In this document: positions 48,847 through 59,374 of the stretch, piece after piece
Layout: the number at the start of each line of letters is the position of its first letter
Position numbering within the stretch: position 1 is the stretch's first letter
Origin: JABDGM01 sp963738665
GTDB taxonomy: Bacteria; Planctomycetota; Planctomycetia; Pirellulales; Lacipirellulaceae
Reading direction: 5' to 3'
NCBI GenBank assembly: GCA_963738665.1
Contig: CAVTXL010000003.1
Coordinates: forward strand, 1,054,001-1,118,000
Length of the DNA: 64,000 bases
Program-made: the position numbers and the translations under genes
Notes under the pieces: model-generated
Database searches by the model: none
Told to the model about the DNA's origin: nothing
Seen by the model: only the letters and a program-made list of their open reading frames with translations

Positions 48847-49841
48847 ATGAGACGACAAATCCTATCGATTCTGACGCTCTGTATACTGTCAGGCCTTTAT
48901 TTTTCGCAAGTTGCCAGCGGCCAAGACGCTCCAGCCGCTGGCGCGGTGTCGCCCAAGGTGATCGCGGCGGCCCAGATGCCGCAGCTCGCGGCCGGGGTCG
49001 CGGGCGTGGGCAACGCGGCAACCCGCCCGGCCCGCCCGCGCCGGTTCCGCCGGAAGTTGCGATGCCGCGGCCCACGCACGCGGAAGTGGACAAGATGAAC
49101 GCTGCTCTTAAACAGTTCATTCATACGTCCTTCGAAAGGGAACTCTTTTTGAAGTACGAGTCGCTGGTCACGGTGCAAGTGCCGCGTGACAACCCCTGCA
49201 TTCGTCCGACAGGAAGGGATTCCGCCCAGCATCAGCAATTCGTGGAAACGGCCAACAACGGCGACTTTGACGTTTTGTTTCTGGGCGATTCGATCACCTA
49301 TCTGTGGACCGTGGGCGAGGGCGACGTCTCGGGCTATCTCGGCGGCCAGCGGCTTTTCGACAAGTACTTTGGCGACATGAAGGTCGCCAATTTCGGCATT
49401 CCAGGCGACACGACGCAGGGCGTCCTGTGGCGTTGGCAAAATGGTGAAGGCCAGGGCCACAAGCCCAAGGCCGTGATGCTGATGCTCGGCACGAACAACA
49501 CGGGCGGCAGTTCGGCAGAGGAGATTGCCGAGGGCGTGGGCGCCGTCGTTTTGGAGCTGCGCAAGGATTTCCCCGACGCGAAAATCATGCTGCTGGCCAT
49601 CTTCCCCCGCGGCGCCACGCCCAATGATGCCAATCGCAAAAAGGTCGAAGCCGTCAATCAGATTATCGCCAAGCTCGACGACCAGAAGCACATGTTCTTC
49701 ATGAACATCAATGCAAAGTTCCTCAACGAAAACGGCGGCCTGATCGGCTTCCGTCCCAACGAGAATCTTCACCCGGTTGAAGAAGGCTTTGATATTTGGG
49801 GCGCGGCCGTGGCGCCCACGCTTAAGAGCTGGGTGCAGTAA
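48847..49841 (+). CDS. Exported SGNH/GDSL hydrolase (frameshift near 49030)
   Basis: Lipase/acetylhydrolase-like protein of 331 residues after repair. The signal peptide is SILTLCILSGLYFSQVASG. One base is missing near 49030 in a run of CCCG repeats; repair gives PPAPVPPEVAMPRPTHAEVD. Block I is VLFLGDSITYLW, block III MLMLGTNNTGG and block V PNENLHPVEEGF, placing Ser, Gly/Asn and the Asp-x-x-His-like pair. This combination is typical of planctomycete platelet-activating-factor acetylhydrolase-like esterases acting on acetylated sugars. The neighbouring fucosidase genes suggest a role in deacetylating glycans, which is inference. Confidence 0.83.
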
Positions 49842-49918
49842 ACCGCACCGCGCAGTCAACGAACGGCTGTAACCGCACAAACCTCTCCCGACTTTTTCCA
49901 CCCGCAAGGCATTCTTTC

Positions 49919-51667
49919 ATGGACAGCATTTCTCGACGTCACGCGATCAAGCTCTTGGCCGCCACCGGCGCAGCGGCCACCGGGCTACCTCAGGTCTTTG
50001 GCCAGACGAGCGCTGCCCCTGCGGGAGAGGCCGCGGCCGCAGCGCCGGCGCTTCCACCGGCGCCGGCGTCGATCCCCGCGCCGGAAGGGTTCGGCGTAGC
50101 CCAAGGGCCATTTCAGCCCACGTGGGAATCGCTCAGCGCCGGCTACCAGGTGCCCGATTGGTATCGTGATGCCAAATTCGGCATTTGGGCGCACTGGGGG
50201 CCGCAGTGCCAGCCGGAAATGGGCGATTGGTACGCGCAGAATATGTACAAGTTCAGCACGAACCCGACCAGCATCTATCAATTCCATTGCAAAACGTATG
50301 GCCATCCGTCGAAGTTCGGCTTCAAGGACGTCTGCAATTTGTGGAAGGCCGAGAAGTGGGACCCGGTGGCGCTGCTCTCCCTATACAAGAAGGCGGGCGC
50401 GAAGTTTTTCGCCGCGATGGCCAACCACCACGATAACCTGGATATGTGGGATTCCACCTATCAGCCGTGGAATAGCGTCGCCGTCGGCCCGAAGAAAAAC
50501 ATCATCGGCGGCTGGGCGAAGGCGACCCGCGAGGCCGGGTTGAAGTTCGCCATTTCTAGTCACGGCAGCCACACGTGGGACTGGCTGCAAGTTGCCCAAG
50601 GCTCGGATCCCTCCGGCGAATTGCAGGGCGTGCCGTACGACGGCCTGGTCAGCAAAGCGGACGGCAAAGGCAAATGGTGGGAAGGCCTTGATCCGCAGGA
50701 TCTCTACGCCCAATATCACCCCCGCGGCAACTACGGCTGGACGCTTTCGCCGCAGGCAAATCGCGGGCGAGGCCGTCGCGGCGCGCCGGCAGAGCCTTTA
50801 GCTCCGGTGGACCCGGCGTACATTCAGAAGTTCTTCTATCGAACGATTGAGTTGATCGACAAGTTTCAGCCCGATCTGCTGTACTTCGACGACACCGTGC
50901 TGCCCATGTACCCGGGCAGCGACATTGGTCTCAAGATTGCCGCCTATCTTTACAACACCAGCCTCGCCCGCAACGGAAAGGTCGAAGCCGTGCTGACGGG
51001 CAAGCAGCTCAACGCCGAGCAGCGCAAAGCGATGCTGCTCGACGTCGAGCGCGGGGTGACTACCGGCGGCGAGACGTTGCCGTGGCAGACCGACACTTGC
51101 ATCGGCGAGTGGCACTACAAGCGGAGCATTTTCGAACAGCATCGCTACAAGACTCCGCTGCAGGTCGTGCAGATGCTGATTGATATCGTCAGCAAGAACG
51201 GCAACCTGATGCTCAGCGTGCCCGTGCGGGCCGACGGCACCATCGACGAGGACGAAACTGCCTGCGTCGAGGGCATCGGCAAGTGGATGGCCGCCAATGG
51301 CGAAGGCATCTATGCAACCCGTCCTTGGAAAATCTATGGCGAAGGACCGTCGACCGATTCCACCGGCCAGCGGCGCGGCCAGTTCGGCGGCGCCCGCGAC
51401 GTTCGCACATACACGGCCGAGGATTTCCGCTTCACGGCCAAGGGCGACACCGTCTACGCCTTCCTGATGAGCTGGCCCGAAAGCGGCAAGGCGACGATCA
51501 AGTCGCTCGCCAAAGGCAGCGAACATTTCCCGCAGGAGATCGCCAAGATGGAATTACTCGGCGCGGGGCCGCTCAAGTTCACCCGCGACGCCGCCGGCCT
51601 GGTAGTCGAACTGCCCGAGCAGAAACCAAACGATTACGCTTATGTGCTTAAGATCACACCGACCTAG
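49919..51667 (+). CDS. Tat-exported alpha-L-fucosidase, GH29 family
   Basis: An intact 582-residue enzyme. The start MDSISRRHAIKLLAATGAAA is a twin-arginine signal. GH29 features: DWYRDAKFGIWAHWGPQCQP (substrate His/Trp loop), KAGAKFFAAMANHHDNLDMW, and FQPDLLYFDDTVLP, whose Asp324 is the likely nucleophile. The C-terminal beta-domain has VVELPEQKPNDYAYVLKI. A short NRGRGRRGAP patch interrupts the barrel at about 50761. These enzymes release alpha-L-fucose, and some release alpha-L-galactose. A strict sulfatase gene is absent here. Together with the second GH29 gene it is the best link to the sugar importer at 25991-36359. Confidence 0.9.
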   Translation: MDSISRRHAIKLLAATGAAATGLPQVFGQTSAAPAGEAAAAAPALPPAPASIPAPEGFGVAQGPFQPTWESLSAGYQVPDWYRDAKFGIWAHWGPQCQPEMGDWYAQNMYKFSTNPTSIYQFHCKTYGHPSKFGFKDVCNLWKAEKWDPVALLSLYKKAGAKFFAAMANHHDNLDMWDSTYQPWNSVAVGPKKNIIGGWAKATREAGLKFAISSHGSHTWDWLQVAQGSDPSGELQGVPYDGLVSKADGKGKWWEGLDPQDLYAQYHPRGNYGWTLSPQANRGRGRRGAPAEPLAPVDPAYIQKFFYRTIELIDKFQPDLLYFDDTVLPMYPGSDIGLKIAAYLYNTSLARNGKVEAVLTGKQLNAEQRKAMLLDVERGVTTGGETLPWQTDTCIGEWHYKRSIFEQHRYKTPLQVVQMLIDIVSKNGNLMLSVPVRADGTIDEDETACVEGIGKWMAANGEGIYATRPWKIYGEGPSTDSTGQRRGQFGGARDVRTYTAEDFRFTAKGDTVYAFLMSWPESGKATIKSLAKGSEHFPQEIAKMELLGAGPLKFTRDAAGLVVELPEQKPNDYAYVLKITPT

Positions 51668-51753
51668 GTGGCAGCATGCGCAACGCGGCAGCCACCGGCT
51701 ACGCGCCACTTCAAGAAAAACCGGAAGAATCCGACTTAGAAATTGAGTAATCG

Positions 51754-54358
51754 GTGACAGAATCGAACTCTGTGACGGGCCGACTGGCGTTGGCACTTGC
51801 CTTCTGCGTCGTAGCGGTTGCAAGCGCGCGGTGACGACGCGGTAAGCCAGCCGCGTCGGAAGACCGTCATCAATGCATCCTGGAAATATAAGCAGGGCGA
51901 TATCGTGGGCGCCGCATCGCCTGACTTCGATGACGCTGCCTGGCAGACGGTCGGCCTACCGCATTCGTTCAGCATCCCCTACTTCTTGTCGCCCGACTAT
52001 TACGTCGGTTACGGCTGGTATCGCCGGCACCTGCAGTTACCAGAGATGGCCGCCGGCCGCCGCGTAGCGCTGGAGTTTGACGGCGTATTCCAGGAAGCTG
52101 AAGTGTTCGTGAACGGCCTCCGCATTGGTGGGCACCAAGGCGGTTACACCGGTTTTTCGCTGGACATCACCGCGGCCGTCAAGCCGGGCGACAACGTGGT
52201 GGCCGTGCGCGTGAACAACGTCTGGAATCCGCGCCTGGCGCCTTGCGCAGGGGAGCATGTCTTCAGCGGAGGGATTTACCGCAACGTGTACCTGGTCGTC
52301 ACAGACGCCTTGCACGTGGATTGGTACGGTACTTTCGTGCGGACTCCCGAGGTAACAGCTAGCACTGCCTCAGTGCACGTGGCGACCGATGTCATCAATG
52401 CATCGGACGTTTCAAAATCGACAACTGTCCGCCAGCAAATCGTCGATCCGGACGGCAACGTCGTGGCCGATTTCTCCACCACGCAGTCGATCGCCGCCGG
52501 CGCCTCGGTGAACTTTAACATGCCGAGCCCACAGGTCAAAAACCCGCGGCTATGGCATCCGGACCATCCGTTTCTGTATTCGTTGAAAACTACCGTGCTA
52601 GAGGGCAATCGCACCGCGGACGAATATAGCACGACCTTCGGAATCCGCACGTTCGAATGGACCCCGGACAAAGGCTTCTTGCTCAACGGCGAGCACCTCT
52701 ACCTGCGCGGGGCCAACGTGCATCAAGACCAGGCCGGCTGGGGAGACGCCGCAACCAATGCCGCCATCGAGCGTGACGTCCGCCTCATGAAACAGGCCGG
52801 GTTCAATTTCATCCGGGGTTCGCACTATCCACACGCCCCGGCCTTCGCGGACGCCTGCGACCGCCTGGGACTCTTGTTTTGGAGTGAAAATGACTACTGG
52901 AGCACGGCCATGGGCCGGCCCGAGGGCTATTGGAACGGCAGCGGCTATCCGACCAGGGCGGAAGACCAGCCTGAATTCGAAGCCAGCGTCAAAGAGCAAC
53001 TCGCCGAAATGATTCGCATCCACCGCAATCATCCGTCGATTGTCGTGTGGAGCATGTGCAACGAGCCGTTCTTCAGCGCCGGTTCCGTCATGCCGAAGGT
53101 GAAAGACCTGTTGGCCGAACTAGTAAAGCTTACTCACGCGCTCGATCCGACGCGTCCGGCGGCGCTCGGCGGCGTGCAGCGTCCGACGGGTCAAAATCGC
53201 ATCGACAAGATCGGCGACATTGCCGGTTACAACGGCGATGGGGCGAGGATCGCTGCCTTTCAAAATCCAGGGATTCCCAACATGGTCTCCGAATACGGGA
53301 GCACAAACACCGATCGTCCCGGAAGATACGAGCCCGGCTGGGGCGATTTGGCGCGCGACAATGGCGAGGCGGTGCACGAATGGCGCGCCGGCCAGGCCCT
53401 GTGGTGCGGTTTCGATCACGGCAGCATTTTTCCGCGCTTCGGCAAGATGGGCATCGTCGACTATTTCCGCATACCGAAACGCTCTTGGTACTGGTACAGA
53501 AACGAATATGCCAAGCTACCGCCGCCCGAGTGGCCCCAAGAGGGGACGCCGGCCCAATTGAAACTAGCGGCCGACGAGGATAACAACATCCGCACCGACG
53601 GGACCGACGACGCCTGGCTGCTGGTCACCGTTCTCGATGCTGACGGCAAGCCGATCAGCAACTCTCCGCCGGTTGAACTGGCGATTGTGAATGGGCCCGG
53701 CGAATTTCCCACGGGCCCGAGCATCCGTTTCGCCAGTGACAGCGACATACGCATTCTGGACGGCCAGGCGGCGATCACAATCCGCTCGTATTTTGCCGGC
53801 GAGACCGTCATTCGCGCCACGTCCCCCGGGCTGACGCCAGCTGAAACCAGGCTGCGTTTTGTAGGGGATCTGACATTTAAGGAGGGTGTCACGCCTGCCG
53901 CTCAGCCGCGACCCTACGTGCATTTTGCCCGGCAAGGGCAACCGGCCGAATTTCAATTGTTTGGACGAAATAGCCCGGCCTTCACATCCAGCGCGAGCGA
54001 CGGACACCCCGGCGCGGCCGCTGCCGACGGCGACGCGGCAACATACTGGCAACCGGCCGCCAGCGACGCCCGTCCTTGGTGGACACTCGACGTCGAGCGG
54101 TTCATCACAATTTCGCGGATTCGTTTGACGTTTGCTCAGGCCGCCGTAAATCGCGTGCAGATCGACGTTTCCGACGACCAGCAGGACTGGCGGCCGCTGG
54201 CCATAAACTCGGAAAGCGATCGCCCGTCGGCGACAGTTGAGGTCACGGCCCCAGCAAACGCCACGGGAAGGTTCATTCGCGTTCGTTTTCAGGGTGCCTC
54301 TCCCGACGTTCCGCGTCAACTTACCGAGGTTGAGTGCTTCGGCGTGCTCAAAAACTAG
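51754..54358 (+). CDS. Exported glycoside hydrolase family 2 protein with discoidin-like C-terminus (frameshift near 51828)
   Basis: Repaired length 868 residues. The signal peptide is recovered only if a GC unit is restored in the run at 51828: GRLALALAFCVVAVASARGD. I chose GTG 51754; GTG 51772 is an alternative. Domain order: GH2 sugar-binding N-domain (SPDYYVGYGWYRRHLQLPEM), immunoglobulin-like domain, TIM barrel with acid/base Glu438 (WSMCNEP) and nucleophile Glu514 (VSEYGS), a C-terminal Ig-like domain, and an F5/8-type C domain (about 54000-54350). It could be a beta-galactosidase, beta-glucuronidase or similar; specificity is not deducible. It lies between the two fucosidase genes, suggesting joint attack on one polysaccharide. 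Confidence 0.87.
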
Positions 54359-54405
54359 CCATGTCGGCAATGTCTTTTTCACGTGTAACTTGGCAGGAGT
54401 TTCCC

Positions 54406-55908
54406 ATGACTCGCCCGCTTTCGATGAGACGAAAAGTTCAATTGGCAACGGCCCTTCTCGCGTTGGCCGCGGCAGCGGTTTCAGGACAATCGACCGTCAA
54501 AGCGCAGTCGCAGGCACCCGCTGCCGGCACGCAATCTGCGAATTCTTACGTTGCGAGCAATGCGAGCGAATCTAAAGACCAGCGAGACGCCCGCATGAAG
54601 TGGTGGCGCGAGGCCCGCTTTGGCATGTTCATCCACTGGGGCGTCTACAGCGTTCCGGCCGGCGTTTACGACGGCGCAACATCCCCGGCATCGGCGAGTG
54701 GATCATGAACAACGCCAGGATTCCGGTCGCCGAGTACCGCAAGTACGTCGACCAGTTCAATCCGACGAAGTTCAACGCCGACGACTGGGTCAAAGTGGCC
54801 AAAGACGCCGGCATGAAATACATCGTGATCACGTCCAAGCACCACGACGGCTTCGCGATGTTCAAATCGAACGATCCGTTCAACATCGTCGACGCCACGC
54901 CGTTTAAACGCGACGTAATCCAGGAGCTCTCGGAAGCGGCCCGCAAGCAGGGCCTGCGGTTTGGGCTCTACTATTCCCAGGTGCAGGATTGGAACCACCC
55001 GGGCGGATACGCCAACGGCGTGCGGGGCCGCCGTGGCGGCGAACACTGGGACCCGGCCCAGGAGGGCTCGATCGACGAGTACCTCCAGAACGTCGCCGGG
55101 CCGCAAGTCAAGGAGATTCTTACGAAATACCACCCGGATATCCTCTGGTGGGATACGCCCGGCCCGATCACGCCCGCCCAGGCCAGGCCGCTGCATGAGC
55201 TGTTAGCCCTGCAGCCCGGCATCATCACCAACAACCGCCTGGGCGGCGGCTTTCGCGGCGACACCGAAACGCCCGAGCAGAACATTCCCGCCACCGGTTA
55301 CCCAGGCGGGCGCGATTGGGAAACCTGCATGACGATCAACGACACCTGGGGCTATAAGTCGACCGACACGAATTTCAAATCTACCGAGACGCTGCTCCGC
55401 AATCTGATCGACATCGCCAGCAAGGGAGGCAACTATCTGCTCAACGTCGGGCCGACGGCCGAGGGCCTGATTCCGCAACCTGAAATCGACCGCCTGGCGG
55501 AAATGGGCCGCTGGCTCGAAGTGAACGGCGAAGCCATTTACGGCACGGGTCCGAATCCGTTTCCCCGCGCCGGCCGCCGCACCACCTGTCGAAGCGCAAG
55601 ACGCCGGTCAACGCCGTGGCCGTGGCCGTGCGCCGATCGTATGGGATTGGCGGGCGACGACCAGGCTGAGCGCCGACGGTTCGGGCAAGGTTTATCTGCA
55701 CGTCTTCCAGTGGCCGGCCGACGGCAAATTCGCCGTGACGTCGCCGTTCAAAGCGAAGCTGGTCAAAGCGTATCTTCTCGCCGACCCAAACACGTCGCTC
55801 GACGGCAGCGTCAAGACGAAAGGCGACCAGACGACGTTCGCGATCACGCTCCCGGCCAAGGCGCCCGATCCGATTGCTTCGGTCGTGTGCCTTGAAGTGG
55901 CACCGTGA
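54406..55908 (+). CDS. Exported alpha-L-fucosidase, GH29 family (two frameshifts)
   Basis: Repaired length 501 residues. AGGAG lies 9 bases before ATG 54406; the signal peptide is VQLATALLALAAAAVSG. GH29 motifs: RFGMFIHWGVYSVPAG, ITSKHHDGFAMFKS, YHPDILWWDTPGP with the nucleophile Asp at 55152, and GGNYLLNVGPTAEG. One base is missing near 54675 (repair GNIPGIGEWIM) and a GC unit near 55568 (repair PRAPAAAPPVEAQD). After it, RRGRGRAPIVWDWR leads into the C-terminal beta-domain. It differs clearly from the first fucosidase (barrel loops, signal type), so it is not a recent duplicate; they probably cleave different linkages. Confidence 0.88.
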
Positions 55909-55928
55909 TCAATTTGGTGCGGCGAAGT

Positions 55929-57152
55929 TTACTTTGCGGCCAGATGATCGAGCGGCGGCTTCCCGGCTGGTTGCCTTTCGACGGCCGGCAATCCCAGCAG
56001 CTCGCGGAGACGGGGATGAACGACCTCGCCCTTGTAGGACGTCAGCGTGTCACGGACGATCTCGTCCTGCAAATTCAAATGGAAGCGGCCCTCGCGGCTG
56101 ATGAGTTTCATGAAATTCGTGAGGTTCCTGGCATACATCTGGCTGGCGTGGGTGGGCACTTCGCTCGGCAAGTTCGTCGGGCCCAGGATCGTAACTCCAT
56201 TTTCGATCACTGTTTCGTCGGCCCGCGTCAGTTCACAGTTGCCGCCCCGCTCGGCGGCCAGGTCGACGATCACCGACCCCGGCGCCATCCCACGCACCGC
56301 CTCGGCCGTGATCAGCCGCGGCGACGGCTTGCCCGGGATCGCCGCCGTCGAGATGCACACGTCGCTCGCAGTCACCACCCGGGCCATCAACTCGCGCTGT
56401 TTCTGGTAAAACTCTTCGCCTAGTTGTTTCGCGTAGCCGCCGGACCCTTCGGCGCCAGCGGTCTCCAGCGGCATTTCGACGAACTTCGCGCCGAGGCTTT
56501 CGACTTGCTCCCTCACGGCCGGCCGCACGTCATACGCATGCACGATCGCGCCCAGCCGCCGCGCCGAGGCGATCGCCTGCAGGCCCGCCACGCCCGCGCC
56601 GATCACGAACACCTTGGCCGCCGTCAATGTCCCGGCTGCCGTCATCATCAACGGAAACAGCTTCGGTAAATGATTCGCAGCCACGCAGCACGGCCTTGTA
56701 GCCGCTGATCGTCGCCATCGACGAGAGCACGTCCATGCTCTGCGCGCGCGAGATACGCGGCAGCAGCTCGAGTGCAAACAGCGTGACGCCGCGTTCGGCA
56801 AGTTGCTTGACCAGTTGCGGGTGGCCGAGCGGATCGCACGTACCGATGACGACCAGCCCGTCGCGATCGAGCGCCAGTTCATCGCCGGCAGCGCCGTTCG
56901 ATTCACTCGCCATCACGTCGGCGCCGATCCGCACCGCAAGCAGCACGTCGGCCTGGTCGAGCGCCGCCCGGCGGCTGTCGACGATGTGGCGCCGGCAATG
57001 TGGTAATCGTCATCGCGAAAGCCGGCAGCCAGGCCGGCGCCCGCTTCAATCTGAACCTGGCAACCAAGCTTGGTGAGTGGAGCGATGCTCAGCGGCACGA
57101 GCGCGACGCGGCGTTCGCCCGGAAACGTTTCTTTGAGGACGGCGACCTTCAT
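55929..57152 (-). CDS. pntAA: NAD(P) transhydrogenase subunit alpha, part 1 (two frameshifts)
   Basis: Soluble NAD(H)-binding domain I of the proton-translocating transhydrogenase; 407 residues after repair. Segments: MKVAVLKETFPGERRVALVP, HPQLVKQLAERGVTLFALEL, FVIGAGVAGLQAIASARRLG (Rossmann), VRPAVREQVESLGAKFVEMP, and ISTAAIPGKPSPRLITAEAV. One base is missing near 56960 and one extra G is present near 56685 (repair VLRAANHLPKLFPLMMT). The membrane part (PntAB and PntB) normally follows immediately, but downstream is the converging fucosidase gene and upstream an unrelated gene, so these must lie elsewhere. Alanine dehydrogenase is a related family, but the sequence favours PntA. Confidence 0.9.
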
Positions 57153-57334
57153 AGGTGGAAAATCGAGAAAATGTTGCAGGCAGTGGGGATTGATCGCTCA
57201 AGCCGCTGGTGAAATCGACCAGACAGCGTTCGCAATCACAATGAATTCGCTGGACACAGTCTAAGGCGGGGCCCCGGCGCGGGGCTAGGCCCGCAGCAGC
57301 AATGCAATGGCGCTAACCGTTACTGCGCCAGCCA

Positions 57335-59168
57335 CTACGGCGCGACGGGAACCAGCCTGCTGACCCACACGGCCCGGCTGGCCGCCCCGGTGTAGCCCGC
57401 CGCTCGGTCGGCCGGGCGATCAACCAGCGAGCCCACGACGATCAATGTGCGTCCGCCGTCGGCCAGGCGATCGGCGATCGGCGGCGGCACCAAAATTGTC
57501 AGCGGCTCACCGGCACCGGTGTCGAATTGACACTCAGCGACGGAGCCTCTCTCGGCAACCCTTCGAACCGTGCCGGCGAAGAAGATGCCGCCGTGACGCC
57601 GCGTCGGCGACGAGATCCAAATCGGCGCGATGCGGGCCACTTCTGTGCGAATCCGGGCGTCTGTGAGCGTCTCACGAAATAGCTCGTCAACCTCCCGGAG
57701 CTCCGACTCGAGCGCGGCCGCCGAAATTCGTGTCGGGTCGACGTAGGTAACGATCTCGGCCAGATCGCAAAACTTGTTGTAGCTCGCGCCCTTCCTCCGC
57801 TGGATAGTTTTGTCGTCCAGCTCGCCGGTGATCAACCCGGCCTGTGCCGCGCGGGCCGCCGTCAGGGCCCTGTTGAGTTGGTAGTTCGTGTAAGTGGGCG
57901 CGCCTCGAACGCGAACGCTCGATGCGGCCGACTTAGGCAGCGTGGCGGCCGGCTGGTCGCTGAAACGGGCCGGCTCACTCGATGGCGACTCGCTCACATT
58001 GCTCTTCGCGGGCGGCATCGCATCGCGGCGGCCCAGAGACTCGCCGCCGCTTCCGGATGCCGGCGCTGCGACCGGCGCTTCAAAGTTGGCCGACACCGCG
58101 CCGCTGGAGCTCAACGGCGAGGTCGTGGCCGCGGTATCGTTAGTCGCGATTACCTTCCGAGCGTCCTCGCCGGCGAGTGCGCCTCCGCTGGGTGCACCTT
58201 CGGCCGTTTCGGCGGCCAATTGGAGCGTCTCTCCGCGGAACGAGGCCGGCAAGATTCGTTCGGGCAGATACTGCGCAATCTTCAGCAAGTCGCCGCTGCG
58301 GCCGTACAATAGCATCAACACATAATCCCCGGCCGCCAGGCCGACCAGACCCAGCAAGATCGTGCTGACAAGCGTCCGGACCAGATGCGACCTATGCCGG
58401 GTCGGCACACCGACGATCGCGGCAGCCATCGCCGAGTCGCCCTCGTCTGTGTTTTCGCTCCAGGACGAATCGACCAGGCGCGCTCCAACATCGAGTTCCG
58501 TCTGACAATGCGACGTGTTCTCGAGCGTCTCGTCGTCCGGAGAACTATAGGGCTCGTGGGTGACCGGCAGGTAGTCGTCGTCTGGATTGATGTCCGGCTT
58601 GGCCTCGATATCGGCAAGCAGTTGCCCCATGCGCTCCGCATCTTCCCAGGTCGCGACCGGCTGGGGTGATTCAGGTGGCGGATCGAGTTCCAATTCCTCT
58701 TCATCAACCGCCGCTGCAGGCCGATCTTCGGTTGGGCGACGAATGCGGATCGTGGCCCGCTCGTCGCCCCCGTCTTGCTCGCCTGGCCTAGGCGCATCCT
58801 CGGCCAGCGTGGGCTCTTCGCGGCACGGCTCAGTCTCGGGGAGCTCGGATTTCATCGCAAAACCGATGTTGCCCATCGGCAGCTCTTCGACGGTGTCCGC
58901 CGAGCGGAACCAGCGCTCGATTCGCCTCGTCGCCGTGTCGGGATTCGCGACTGAACCGGTGGCGAGTGATCTGTCGGCGCCCGCCAGGGGTGCGGACTGC
59001 GTCGCGGCCGTCGGGTCGCCAGCTTCCATTCCGAAATTGGTTGAGTGCTCGTCAGTCAGTCGAAAGGACACCCCACACGCCGGGCAAGGGACCCGCTCAT
59101 CCTGCGCCTGCCTCGGCAGGCGGTAGAAATTCGTGAGCGCACTGGGGGCATTTTGCCATTGGTGACAT
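57335..59168 (-). CDS. Zinc-ribbon membrane protein, MJ0042-like N-terminus (frameshift near 59105)
   Basis: About 611 residues. Starting at ATG 59168 the N-terminus is MSPMAKCPQCAHEFLPPAEA; a frame break at about 59105 then leads into DERVPCPACGVSFRL, so two CxxC pairs form a zinc ribbon. A long acidic, Pro/Glu-rich region follows (EEELELDPPPESPQPVATWE). One transmembrane helix (LVSTILLGLVGLAAGDYVLM) lies at about residue 265, followed by an Ala/Ser-rich linker and a folded C-terminal domain (SSVRVRGAPTYTNYQLNRAL; GGIFFAGTVRRVAERGS). Similar layouts are common in planctomycetes, with unknown function. The C-terminal part probably faces outward. Confidence 0.72.
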
Positions 59169-59374
59169 GGCAAGCTTCTCCGTTGGGACAGTCCGTGGCT
59201 GACCTATGGGAGTCTACCACTGCCGCCGGTTGTAGAGCTACCGCAAGTCAGTCGGACGGCTGAGGCCACAAACGGTGCGGCGAAAAGTGCTTGCGCATTC
59301 GGCCGAATCGTTAAATTCGCACCGGCGGGCGGCGGGGGCGCGACATTTCTCCTGAACTTCTTACGGCGACGGAC

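Noticed and set aside
49919..55908. The two GH29 genes as a tandem duplication
   Set aside because: They differ in signal type, barrel loops and length, and are separated by the GH2 gene; similarity is family-level only.
57272..57286. Hairpin GCCCC-GGCGC-GGGGC as a terminator
   Set aside because: Short stem without U-tract, lying upstream of pntAA and downstream of the zinc-ribbon gene; not distinct from background GC pairing.
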